The position numbers and the translations under genes were made by a program. Source: Mechercharimyces sp. CAU 1602 (GTDB taxonomy: Bacteria > Bacillota > Bacilli > Thermoactinomycetales > JANTPT01). Taken from it: a stretch of 64,000 nucleotides of DNA. Below are positions 51,953 through 59,810 of this stretch, piece by piece (within the stretch, counting starts at the first letter, position 1; every line of letters starts with the position of its first letter). A model generated the notes under the pieces. It was not told the origin of the DNA, did not search any database, and saw only the letters and a list, made by a program, of their open reading frames with translations. The stretch spans positions 62,001-126,000 of the forward strand of contig NZ_JANTPT010000001.1 in the NCBI RefSeq assembly GCF_024753565.1, written 5' to 3'.

Positions 51953-52031
51953 GCCTTGATTTCCATGTATAAATGAGCTAAGATAATATTATAATGAGAA
52001 TGAGAATTGATTTCAATAAGGTGGGGGAACC

Positions 52032-52484
52032 ATGAATAGTCCAGTTCACGGTTTGATTGATATGAGTACCATCTTGCAACACCGACGCAAGCTGGGAGGT
52101 GCGATTGAAGCGGAGAGCGTCCGTTTGCGCACGGGAGAGTCTTTCTCTCAAGTGGTAGTGGTTTCTGCTGAGCGGACACGTGATCACGTGTATACGGTAG
52201 GGTTGGTGACAGAAGATGGTGAGCATCTCATTGTTCACACAGGGGAAATTTCTATGATTGTAAAACCACGCCATGTCTGTGTAAAAGAGTTGCGCAATCA
52301 AGTATATCGTCAACAACGGGAACACGAATTAATTTGTTATTTAAAACGATTGATGGATGTGAGCGATGGCTTTCAATCACCGGGGGTAAGGGATGAGGTT
52401 TTACGTATCATAGAAGATATCGGCTGGGATGCGGTTAACGAGTATAAAGAGTTTACATTCTTACAAAAGGGCATAAGTGCCTAA
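52032..52484 (+). CDS. Protein of unknown function
   Basis: 150 residues, no signal peptide or membrane segment. The middle looks beta-rich (VVVVSAERTRDHVYTVGLVT, HLIVHTGEISMIVKP) and the C-terminus helical. Not recognised. AAGGTGGGGG precedes the ATG. An AATGAGAATGAGAATTGA stretch at 51991-52009 resembles Fur-type sites loosely. Converges on the encapsulin operon with separate terminators for each direction. Confidence 0.65.
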   Translation: MNSPVHGLIDMSTILQHRRKLGGAIEAESVRLRTGESFSQVVVVSAERTRDHVYTVGLVTEDGEHLIVHTGEISMIVKPRHVCVKELRNQVYRQQREHELICYLKRLMDVSDGFQSPGVRDEVLRIIEDIGWDAVNEYKEFTFLQKGISA

Positions 52485-52501
52485 ATAAATCCTTCGCTTC
52501 G

Positions 52502-52528
52502 CCTGCCGCATGTTCGAGCAGGTTTTTT
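52502..52528 (+). terminator. Terminator after the gene at 52032
   Basis: CCTGC/GCAGG stem with an eleven-base loop followed by six T. Confidence 0.75.
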
Positions 52529-52537
52529 GTTATTTTT

Positions 52538-52573
52538 ATAAAGAAAAGCGAACCCTCGCGAGGAGGATTCGCT
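52538..52573 (-). terminator. Terminator of the encapsulin operon
   Basis: On the reverse strand AGCGAATCC/GGGTTCGCT arms with one mismatch, followed by TTTCTTT. It lies 15 bp past the encapsulin stop. Confidence 0.75.
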
Positions 52574-52587
52574 AAACTTTACTTCAA

Positions 52588-53424
52588 TCATGCATGTTGA
52601 CTTTCTAGAGTACAGATCGCTGTAGGACGTTTAATGCGTGGCACGAGCGTTTCATAAACGCGGAAACGATGATTCATATCTTCTCCATCTACATAAACAG
52701 CATGTAGATCTTGCCCAACAGCAATATCTAAGTTTTGTGATCCGGTAGCAAGCAGCACACCGGTTTGTCCTTTGATAGCAGAAGATTGATATACCCCATC
52801 AGTAACAAGCTCCCGCACGTGTTCAATTTCTAATACGTGGGTTCCTGGATGAACGCGGTGGAGGAGGGCATATAGATCGGGTGACAGGACGAGAGCGTAT
52901 GGACCTGCATGTCCTGCCGCTAAGAGCTTACTACGTGCTTCCACAATATCTTGGAAAGCGTGCCCTGCTTTGATCCAATCTTCGCGAAGCAGGGTATGTC
53001 TACCTTTTACATTCATGATGCCTTGAAGATGGAGGCTGTTATCTCCATTAAAGATCAGATCATCTTCTTTAAAAGCGACATAAGCAGCGGCGTCAGCTGC
53101 ACCGCTGAGGTCGATCGGAGTATCCAGCTTATCTGCCATTTCGAGGTCGCGCCAGTAGAGAAGGAAATCCTTATATATAATTGGAATATCTAAATTTACG
53201 CGTGAGGATGGTTCAGCCAGCTTCCCGCCTTCTCCCGTTAAATCGAGATGTCCAGGCTTGGGCTCGGAGTAGATGAAATGCGGAACGCTTTGGATTCCTG
53301 CGCCTAGAGGGCCGTATAAAGAGAGAAAGCGTCTGGCTACTAATTGTCGGCGTGCTGTCTCTATGACGACGCGTTGTAACTCATGTGATGTCTCATGGGA
53401 TAGGGGTGAATCTGAATGGCTCAT
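52588..53424 (-). CDS. Encapsulin shell protein (family 1, HK97-fold)
   Basis: 278 residues with the encapsulin (linocin M18) pattern: an N-terminal helix with VVIETARRQLVARRFLSLYG, then GPLGAGIQ, later WRDLEMADKLDTPIDLSGA, LIFNGDN, and the C-terminal ALVLSPDLYALLHRV and VYETLVPRI. It self-assembles into a protein compartment that takes up proteins bearing a C-terminal loading peptide. The length is close to that of the T=4 IMEF encapsulin shell (about 280 residues, from memory). The start at 53424 stands behind GGAGG and overlaps the stop of the second cargo gene (ATGA), so shell and cargo are translationally coupled. Confidence 0.92.
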   Translation of the reverse strand: MSHSDSPLSHETSHELQRVVIETARRQLVARRFLSLYGPLGAGIQSVPHFIYSEPKPGHLDLTGEGGKLAEPSSRVNLDIPIIYKDFLLYWRDLEMADKLDTPIDLSGAADAAAYVAFKEDDLIFNGDNSLHLQGIMNVKGRHTLLREDWIKAGHAFQDIVEARSKLLAAGHAGPYALVLSPDLYALLHRVHPGTHVLEIEHVRELVTDGVYQSSAIKGQTGVLLATGSQNLDIAVGQDLHAVYVDGEDMNHRFRVYETLVPRIKRPTAICTLESQHA

Positions 53425-53711
53425 GATCGATCCTCCAATCGAGAAAGTGTACCAACAGTCCATTGTTTGGATGAACCCGCTGGTTCTGCCGTATCATTTC
53501 CGGTAAAGCGTTCATTTAATTCGATGACAATCTCTTTTAAGCGCATGTAATCTGCTCCCGATATTTGTCGTAGCTCTTTTAATTTGCGTTGTTTTTCGAT
53601 ATCATCGGGAAGCTCGTACATCGCGAGGTCTAGGTGTTCAACAAAGTTGTGCAGACCAAATTTTTCGATCTGGATAGCTTGCAATACTTGTAAAAATTCA
53701 TGGTTATTCAT
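53421..53711 (-). CDS. Encapsulin cargo, resembling the C-terminal half of IMEF
   Basis: 96 residues, mostly helical, beginning MNNHEFLQVLQAIQIEKFGL. The part IEKFGLHNFVEHLDLAMYEL and the following LKELRQISGADYMRLKEIV resemble what I remember of the second half of the IMEF cargo protein, an iron-oxidising ferritin-like encapsulin cargo. The C-terminus, after a flexible linker, is KQWTVGTLSRL, a good encapsulin loading peptide. The ATG at 53711 has an ideal AAAGGAGG, which lies inside the last codons of the preceding gene. Candidate metal ligands are His21, Glu25, His26 and Asp28. Confidence 0.8.
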   Translation of the reverse strand: MNNHEFLQVLQAIQIEKFGLHNFVEHLDLAMYELPDDIEKQRKLKELRQISGADYMRLKEIVIELNERFTGNDTAEPAGSSKQWTVGTLSRLEDRS

Positions 53712-53991
53712 GGGAACCTCCTTTGTTGGAACGAAGGTCTCCAACAGTCCACTTGCTTGACGAGCCCTCAACTCGGGAGGGTTGTTCTGTTAATTCCTCA
53801 AGTTGAGGAATTAACTCCTCCAAGCGCTTCAGTCGTTCTTCCTCTTCTTCAATAATATGGTGGAAGTACAGTCGTTCTTTCTCTGTTGTCGCATTATCTA
53901 CAGCAGGCTCCAACATATGGACAAAGGTTTCAATAGAAGATTTTGTCCGTTTGAAGAGGGTATGAAGTTCATGAAAAAGATGATCATCCAT
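53704..53991 (-). CDS. Encapsulin cargo, resembling the N-terminal half of IMEF
   Basis: 95 residues. A helical hairpin (FHELHTLFKRTKSSIETFVH and LYFHHIIEEEEERLKRLEEL) resembles the first half of the IMEF cargo as I remember it, including the Tyr/His-His/Glu cluster that could bind iron. After a linker it ends with SKWTVGDLRSNKGG, again a loading peptide of the W-T-V-G-x-L form. The last eight bases overlap the next cargo gene, and its final codons double as that gene's ribosome site. AGGGGGAT precedes the ATG at 53991. First gene of a three-gene operon with the encapsulin shell. Confidence 0.78.
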   Translation of the reverse strand: MDDHLFHELHTLFKRTKSSIETFVHMLEPAVDNATTEKERLYFHHIIEEEEERLKRLEELIPQLEELTEQPSRVEGSSSKWTVGDLRSNKGGSHE

Positions 53992-54173
53992 TAATGTAAT
54001 CCCCCTAGAATTTTTGCCCTCTGCCCGTCATGGTTCTGGGTTTCTATGCTAATATTATGGTACGGTCATTGGTTTGTAAAGGTGTTCTCCTGTTATAAGT
54101 TACCCTAAAGGTGGTAAGATAAGCAGCGGATCATGATGAAAGTAATGGCTGTTAGAAGAGGTAGGTGTAATTA

Positions 54174-54557
54174 ATGAGTAAACGATATCCTTCATTATAT
54201 ATAGATTTTTTTCAGTGCTATCACGATGGAGAGTATTGGGAAGCACACGAAGTGCTAGAAGAATTATGGCAAACAGAGCGGGCAAATGATTTTTATCACG
54301 GGCTGATTCAGATTGCGGCGATTTGTCATCAGCTAGAGCGAGGAAAAGTGCGTGGTGCCCGCAAGTTAGCAACAAGTGCGTGTGGTTACCTGGAGGCGTA
54401 TCGCCCATTTCATCAAGAGGTTGATGTAGAGGGTGTAATCGATTGGCTTCAGCTATGTTTAGAGCGGTTGCCACACTCGGTAGGAATGATTGATCCAGCT
54501 GAGGTAAAGAAAATGAATCTAGGAATTGCTTCGTTGCCGCGCGCAACTGATTTGTAA
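54174..54557 (+). CDS. ypuF: DUF309 family protein (YpuF-like)
   Basis: 127-residue all-helical cytoplasmic protein with the DUF309 motif: YHDGEYWEAHEVLEELWQTE and FYHGLIQIAAICHQLERG. The motif carries a conserved acidic/histidine set, but no reaction is known. The ATG follows GAGGTAGGTG. Divergent from the encapsulin operon, and followed by a strong terminator. Confidence 0.88.
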   Translation: MSKRYPSLYIDFFQCYHDGEYWEAHEVLEELWQTERANDFYHGLIQIAAICHQLERGKVRGARKLATSACGYLEAYRPFHQEVDVEGVIDWLQLCLERLPHSVGMIDPAEVKKMNLGIASLPRATDL

Positions 54558-54560
54558 TTA

Positions 54561-54600
54561 AGCCACTCGAAGGATTAGATCCTTCGAGTGGCTTTTTTTA
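54561..54600 (+). terminator. Terminator after the DUF309 gene
   Basis: Perfect fourteen-base stem AGCCACTCGAAGGA/TCCTTCGAGTGGCT, loop TTAGA, seven T. Confidence 0.93.
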
Positions 54601-54716
54601 AGAGAGGTGGCATATCTCTACCTAAGGTTATTTTGACTTGAGATCAATCCCTGCTAATCATATTTTTATTTACCCCACATATAATATGATGATTATTTGA
54701 GGGAAGAGGGAGAATA

Positions 54717-56081
54717 ATGAGTTCATTAGATGGGATGATTGTCATTGGTCCGAATGGAATTGGCTATAATAAGGTTCGGAAAATGTTCAACGCGCGCTTC
54801 GATAAATTCCCTAGTCTAGAAATTTTGCCTAGAAATGACGATGAAGCTATCAGGGCTGTAGACTTTGCGGTCAAAAATAGGATGCGACTCAGAGTGAAAT
54901 CGAGGGGAAGAAGTTATGAAGGCTTTGATGCTGCAGATGGCCAGCTGATGATTTCAAAGGTGTTGATGAAAGGAGTGAAAGTCGACTCGGTTAGGAAAAT
55001 AGCACAAGTAGAGGCTGGAGAGGTTATGGGCGATGTGAACAAAGCTTTGGCTAAATTTGATCGATTTATCCCACCATCGGCGTTAGCTACAAGTATGTCA
55101 GGAAATATATGTGGCGGTTTCTCTTATCTTACACGGAAATATGGCTTAACCATTGATAGCCTAGCAGGAGTCGATATGGTTGTTGCGAATAATGCGAATC
55201 AACTTCCTGTTCTGGTGCATGCAAATGCGACGACCAACCCAGAACTATTTTGGGCAACACAAGGTGGGGGATTAAATGTACCAGGGTTTATTACCCGTTT
55301 ACATTATCGGTTACATCCGTTGGTGAATGTAAGTACTTTCCTTTTAAAATGGACCCTCAATTCATCAACTAATTTTAACAAACTTGGGCAAGTACTAGGG
55401 GTTTATCAATTTTGGGGATCTGAAGTAACCCGTGATCTCACGTCATCGTTTGCGATTACAAATACGGATGCAAGGGCAATCGGAATGTTTGTCGGTTCTA
55501 AAGAGAAGCTGAGGAGGATTCTACAACCACTACTCGATACGCAACCAGATATTGTAGAGATTGAACCGCCAACATCGATTCAAAACGCTTTTGATCGAAT
55601 TATCACACAAGATATTTGGTATCAAACGATGACAATGAAAGACCAACTATTCTTTAAGAATACAGGAGTGTTTATCAGTCGTGTATTTAGTAGCAGTGAA
55701 ATAGAGGCGATTGTGGAACAATTTACGGTAGCTCCATCGGGATCTTTTCTCATGCTCAATGCGTTAGGTGGTGCAGTGGGAGATCGAACAACTGCAGAAA
55801 GTGTCTATGGACATCGAAATGCTAAATATGCAATAGAAATCTCAAATAGCTGGGAGCAACCTGTATCTAATCGGGCTGAGCGGATTGCGTGGGTGAATAA
55901 TTTACGTCGTAGCATCGAACGGACCAGAGTAAAAGAAGCTTATTCTGGGTGGGTGGATCTGTTGTTAGAAGATCCAGATGAACAGTACTACCCTACTACA
56001 TTGGAACGATTACGCAGAGTTAATGAAAAATTTGATCCGCTTGATCTATTTGGTCAACCGCAAACGGTACAGGATTGTTAA
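54717..56081 (+). CDS. FAD-linked oxidase of the berberine-bridge type, non-canonical flavin site
   Basis: 454 residues with an FAD-binding type-4 domain (LRVKSRGRSYEGFD, FSYLTRKYGLTIDSLAGVDM, PELFWATQGGG) and a C-terminal BBE segment (YYPTTLERLRRVNEKFDPLDLF). In related oxidases FAD is bound covalently by a His in GGHSYEG and often by a Cys in GTCPTVG. Here the His position is Arg65 and the Cys loop reads ATSMSGN, so covalent attachment looks impossible and FAD may be bound loosely or not at all. No signal peptide. Substrate unknown. GGGAAGAGGGAG before the ATG. Confidence 0.8.
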   Translation: MSSLDGMIVIGPNGIGYNKVRKMFNARFDKFPSLEILPRNDDEAIRAVDFAVKNRMRLRVKSRGRSYEGFDAADGQLMISKVLMKGVKVDSVRKIAQVEAGEVMGDVNKALAKFDRFIPPSALATSMSGNICGGFSYLTRKYGLTIDSLAGVDMVVANNANQLPVLVHANATTNPELFWATQGGGLNVPGFITRLHYRLHPLVNVSTFLLKWTLNSSTNFNKLGQVLGVYQFWGSEVTRDLTSSFAITNTDARAIGMFVGSKEKLRRILQPLLDTQPDIVEIEPPTSIQNAFDRIITQDIWYQTMTMKDQLFFKNTGVFISRVFSSSEIEAIVEQFTVAPSGSFLMLNALGGAVGDRTTAESVYGHRNAKYAIEISNSWEQPVSNRAERIAWVNNLRRSIERTRVKEAYSGWVDLLLEDPDEQYYPTTLERLRRVNEKFDPLDLFGQPQTVQDC

Positions 56082-56317
56082 CCGAATGAGACTAAGGATC
56101 TTTGTTGTGCTCTAGAGGACGTTGAGGATTCATTTGTTATGAGTAGAAGGAGTGTCTTTTTTAAAAAAATCGGTGTTTACCGATGAAAGAGAGAAAGGGA
56201 TCACTCCTTCTTCATTGTATCGCTCCAAGACAAACTCCTTGGTGTTGCGTACTGTTTATGTGTGTGCGTAGTTGCAAATAATGGACAAAAAATTACGTTT
56301 CTCTGGGGGATTGGACC

Positions 56318-56827
56318 ATGAGTATGCATGAACATAAAACGTTTTCATCTACACAATCGGTGGGGTGTAAGGTAATTGTTGTTTCAGATACTCGCAATAG
56401 AGAAACCGATGAAAATGGACGACTATTGATGGAGTTACTAGAAAAGGAGGAATTTTCTGTTGTTGGCTATGAAATTGTAAAAGGAAACATTCGTTTGGTT
56501 CAAGAAGCGATCCAGAGTGGGTGCGAGAACCCAGCTATCGATGTGGTGCTAACAAAAGGGGGGACAGGAATAGCAAGATATGATGTTACATATGAAGCTG
56601 TGTCCGGATTATTGGAGAAGGAGCTCGTCGGCTTTGGTGAATTATTTCGTATGATTAGTTATGAGGAGATAGGAAGTGGGGCGATGATGAGTCGAGCACT
56701 CGCTGGGACAATTGGAAGAAAAGCAGTTTTTTCTATACCAGGATCACGAAATGCCATAAATTTAGCTATGAAAAAGCTGATTTTGCCTGAGCTAAAACAT
56801 ATTGTGTGGGATTTACATCGTCAATAA
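56318..56827 (+). CDS. moaB: Molybdenum cofactor biosynthesis protein MoaB
   Basis: 169 residues of the MoaB/Mog fold, which adenylylates molybdopterin. Landmarks are [31 protein letters not shown] and the late [20 protein letters not shown] follows GGGGGATTGG. First gene of a five-gene run moaB-moaC-moaE-moaD-moaA. The 236-bp upstream stretch contains hairpins but no molybdenum-cofactor riboswitch that I can recognise. Confidence 0.9.
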   Translation: MSMHEHKTFSSTQSVGCKVIVVSDTRNRETDENGRLLMELLEKEEFSVVGYEIVKGNIRLVQEAIQSGCENPAIDVVLTKGGTGIARYDVTYEAVSGLLEKELVGFGELFRMISYEEIGSGAMMSRALAGTIGRKAVFSIPGSRNAINLAMKKLILPELKHIVWDLHRQ

Positions 56828-56856
56828 ATAAGGATGAGTTAATGAGGAGGGATGAA

Positions 56857-57390
56857 ATGAACGAAACAGATTTGACACATTTCAATGAACAACACCGCTC
56901 TAAAATGGTAGATGTAACAAGCAAACCATCTTCTTTACGTATTGCGATTGCGTTAAGTCGAGTTCAGATGAAAGAGAGGACACTTGCTAGAATCAGAGAG
57001 GGAGATGTTTCTAAAGGAGATGTATTATCTGTTGCACAGACAGCAGGAATTTTAGCTGCAAAAAGAACAGCTGATCTAATCCCTATGTGCCACCCTCTTT
57101 TTATTAGCAGCGTTGATATTCACTTTTCTTATATGAAAGAGAACACGTTAGGGATACGTTCAACCGTAAAAACACAGGGAGTTACGGGAGTTGAAATGGA
57201 GGCATTGACAGCTGCAAGTGTAGCTGCTTTGACCATCTACGATATGTGCAAAGCGATTGATAAAGAGATGGTGATTGGACCGACGTATGTATTAGAAAAG
57301 AAAGGGGGAAAGAGTGGGGATTTTAAGATTGAAACAAATGATGATAGGGAGGGATCGTTATCAGAAAAGGAGGAAATAAAGTGGAATTGA
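56857..57390 (+). CDS. moaC: Cyclic pyranopterin monophosphate synthase MoaC
   Basis: Completes the first step of molybdenum cofactor synthesis together with MoaA. 177 residues including [27 protein letters not shown] and [20 protein letters not shown] with the catalytic aspartate/lysine region YDMCKAIDK. The start at 56857 is backed by GAGGAGGGATG; the reading frame upstream overlaps the moaB end. A charged C-terminal extension of about 25 residues is unusual. It overlaps moaE by 10 bases. Confidence 0.93.
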   Translation: MNETDLTHFNEQHRSKMVDVTSKPSSLRIAIALSRVQMKERTLARIREGDVSKGDVLSVAQTAGILAAKRTADLIPMCHPLFISSVDIHFSYMKENTLGIRSTVKTQGVTGVEMEALTAASVAALTIYDMCKAIDKEMVIGPTYVLEKKGGKSGDFKIETNDDREGSLSEKEEIKWN

Positions 57391-57812
57391 GTAATTTTTC
57401 TATAACGACTCAACCTATCCACTTCGCTTCTATTTACCCTTGGGTTGAAGATAGAAATGCAGGTGCGGTTTGCTCATTTGCAGGTATTGTAAGAGAGATA
57501 ACGGATGGTCAACGCACTCTTCACCTGGAGTATGAAGCATATACGGAGATGGCAGCAAAAATCATGAAGCAAATAGGGGATGAAGTAATTAGTCAATATT
57601 TATGTAAAAGAGTAGCGATGGTACATCGGGTGGGGAAATTAGAAATTAGCGATATTGCAGTGGTCATATCTGTATCGTCAGCCCATCGAGATGCTTCTTT
57701 TCAAGGCTGTCAGTACGCGATCGAACAGCTGAAGAAACGGGTTCCTATTTGGAAGAAAGAAATAACAGAGAGTAAAGCCTACTGGGTAGGTATAGGAAAG
57801 GAAGAGGGATAG
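57381..57812 (+). CDS. moaE: Molybdopterin synthase catalytic subunit MoaE
   Basis: 143 residues, large subunit of molybdopterin synthase. Features are [36 protein letters not shown] and the C-terminal [11 protein letters not shown] with the catalytic lysine. GTG start behind AAAAGGAGG, lying inside the end of moaC. The stop is directly followed by the moaD start. Confidence 0.93.
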   Translation: MELSNFSITTQPIHFASIYPWVEDRNAGAVCSFAGIVREITDGQRTLHLEYEAYTEMAAKIMKQIGDEVISQYLCKRVAMVHRVGKLEISDIAVVISVSSAHRDASFQGCQYAIEQLKKRVPIWKKEITESKAYWVGIGKEEG

Positions 57813-58064
57813 ATGGGAAATGCAAGGATCTCTATCTTCTGTTTTGGCGCGTTACGTCAAGAGTTAGGGGATTGGATTAAGGTTGAATTAAACACCCCTT
57901 GTACATTGCAAGATCTAAAGGAAAAAGTAATCGAAGAATATCCTTCGAGTGAACGGATTGTTCCATCATGCATGATTGCTGTAAATCAGATATGTGTTGC
58001 TGATAAAACGTTTATCACTGGGAGTGAAGAAATCGCACTAATACCTCCCTTTAGTGGCGGTTGA
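57813..58064 (+). CDS. moaD: Molybdopterin synthase sulfur carrier subunit MoaD
   Basis: 83 residues with the ubiquitin-like fold and the obligatory C-terminal Gly-Gly (PPFSGG) that is thiocarboxylated to carry sulfur to MoaE. The ATG directly follows the moaE stop, with GGAAAGGAAGAGGG as ribosome site. Confidence 0.92.
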   Translation: MGNARISIFCFGALRQELGDWIKVELNTPCTLQDLKEKVIEEYPSSERIVPSCMIAVNQICVADKTFITGSEEIALIPPFSGG

Positions 58065-58099
58065 TAGGACGTTATGTAGAAAAGAGGAGATGTATAGCC

Positions 58100-59092
58100 A
58101 TGAAAGATATGTTCCAACGCCCTTTGTCAGATTTACGTATTTCAGTTATAGACCGATGCAATTTCCGTTGTATGTACTGCATGCCAGAAGGCTCTTGTTT
58201 AGATTTTTTGCCTACTGATAAACTGCTTTCATTTGATGAATTTCTTCGTCTTGTTAAGCTGTTTGTCTTACTAGGTGTTAAAAAAATTCGCTTAACAGGA
58301 GGAGAACCGCTGTTACGTACGGGTTTGATTCCTTTTATTCACCAACTTCGTGAAGTGGAGGGAATTGAGGATATCGCGCTAACCACAAATGGCGTTTTAT
58401 TAAGTAAGTATGCAGAGGACTTAAAAGAAGCGGGCTTAATGCGTGTAAATGTAAGCTTGGATACATTATCAGAGGAAGTATTCAAGAAATTGAACTCTAA
58501 ATATTTTGAATTAAGTGATGTTCTGAAAGGGATCGAAGCTGCGGCAAAAGTAGATTTAAAAATAAAGGTGAATATGGTTGTTATGAAAGGTGTGAATGAT
58601 AAAGAAATTGTTTCCATGGCTCGGTATTTTAAAGGAACTGGGCATACTGTCCGCTTTATTGAATTTATGGATGTTGGGAATAAAAATAATTGGAACCTAA
58701 ACAAAGTAGTTCCAAAAGTTGATATCTTACGTCGAATTCAGGAAGCAGATATGCCCTTTGAATCAGTAGAAGATTATTCTGGAGATGTAGCAAAACGCTT
58801 TCGATACGTGGGCAGTACTGAAGAATTTGGAATCATTTCTTCTATATCAGATACGTTTTGTGGTTCGTGTACTCGAGCCAGAATATCTTCAGATGGAAAA
58901 TTGTATACATGTTTGTTTGCCAATAATGGATTAAATTTAGCTCCATTTATAAGGGGAAAAGCAAGTGATGAAGATATCTTAGCTAAGATACAAGATATAT
59001 GGAATCACCGTAATGATCGCTATTCTGAGGAAAGGGCATTAATAAATAGTTCGGAAATACAAAAAATAGAAATGAATTATATAGGAGGGTGA
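58100..59092 (+). CDS. moaA: GTP 3',8-cyclase MoaA
   Basis: 330-residue radical SAM enzyme that rearranges GTP in cofactor synthesis. The N-terminal cluster motif is CNFRCMYC, the SAM region is RLTGGEPLLR, and the second cluster is bound by CGSCTRARISSDGKLYTC. The start at 58100 follows GAGGAG; the earlier frame start at 58061 lies in the moaD end. The usual C-terminal Gly-Gly is present (IGG). Last gene of the moa operon. Confidence 0.94.
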   Translation: MKDMFQRPLSDLRISVIDRCNFRCMYCMPEGSCLDFLPTDKLLSFDEFLRLVKLFVLLGVKKIRLTGGEPLLRTGLIPFIHQLREVEGIEDIALTTNGVLLSKYAEDLKEAGLMRVNVSLDTLSEEVFKKLNSKYFELSDVLKGIEAAAKVDLKIKVNMVVMKGVNDKEIVSMARYFKGTGHTVRFIEFMDVGNKNNWNLNKVVPKVDILRRIQEADMPFESVEDYSGDVAKRFRYVGSTEEFGIISSISDTFCGSCTRARISSDGKLYTCLFANNGLNLAPFIRGKASDEDILAKIQDIWNHRNDRYSEERALINSSEIQKIEMNYIGG

Positions 59093-59172
59093 GATATAGT
59101 TCCTCTCCAACGGTGTTAAAGGAAGTCCGTTGTAGAGGAAAAATGGTGTGTTTTGATTAATAGCAATCTCAC

Positions 59173-59574
59173 TTATTTATCGGCAGGAAAAGTAGCAGAA
59201 AAAGATTGATCTCTTGCAGTTACCGAGAGAAGTCTGGATCCGAACATTTGTGAAATGACAGGTGAAAAAGCGATAAAAACGTTACGAGCAATGTTTTCGA
59301 CACTTGGAGCGTAATTAACGCGGAAAGGGGGTAAGAAGAGTCTAACATTAGGTACGACACCTGTTTGTAAAAGGGTACGGTTAAACCATTGTATTCCGAT
59401 AGTGCGATTAAATACAGATTGAATAGAATCTACAGGAACTGTAAAGCCCGTAGTATTAGACGGCGCACTAGATTCTAATATTTTAAATGAGAGCAAACTT
59501 AATCTACTTACACCAAAACCAGGGATGAAGCGATCGGTATTTAATGTGATCTCTTCAGTTAATATAAAATCCAT
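59173..59574 (-). CDS. Protein of unknown function, beta-rich
   Basis: 133 residues, no signal peptide or membrane segment, rich in Phe, Ser, Thr, Val and Asn, with few charged residues. Stretches like FILTEEITLNTDRFIPGFGV and VPNVRLFLPPFRVNYAP suggest a beta fold. No family recognised. The ribosome site is weak (AGTGAG). The overall style resembles small spore-coat or surface proteins such as those at 16649, but no real similarity is claimed. Confidence 0.5.
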   Translation of the reverse strand: MDFILTEEITLNTDRFIPGFGVSRLSLLSFKILESSAPSNTTGFTVPVDSIQSVFNRTIGIQWFNRTLLQTGVVPNVRLFLPPFRVNYAPSVENIARNVFIAFSPVISQMFGSRLLSVTARDQSFSATFPADK

Positions 59575-59810
59575 ATAAAATCAACTCACTTATAGCAATG
59601 TTATTTCTCTCTACTCTCTATCATATTCATCTCTTTTAATTTTGGATTGGACTAGTATCCTTTCAGACAAGATCATGCAAATCTTGAATCAAACACCCTA
59701 CATGCAAATGATAAAAAATATGCATACATAGGATCGATAGCTCATACCACTCTAATGCTACTATCATACATATATAATATTTAATAATATTTATAAAAGG
59801 GTGAACATGT

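Noticed and set aside
51991-52009. A Fur-like AATGAGAATGAGAATTGA stretch before the gene at 52032, near the encapsulin operon.
   Set aside because: It matches the Fur consensus only loosely, lacks dyad symmetry and lies before a gene that is not the encapsulin operon.
56090-56317. Possible molybdenum-cofactor riboswitch before moaB.
   Set aside because: Hairpins exist, but the conserved elements of the Moco motif are not recognisable by eye.
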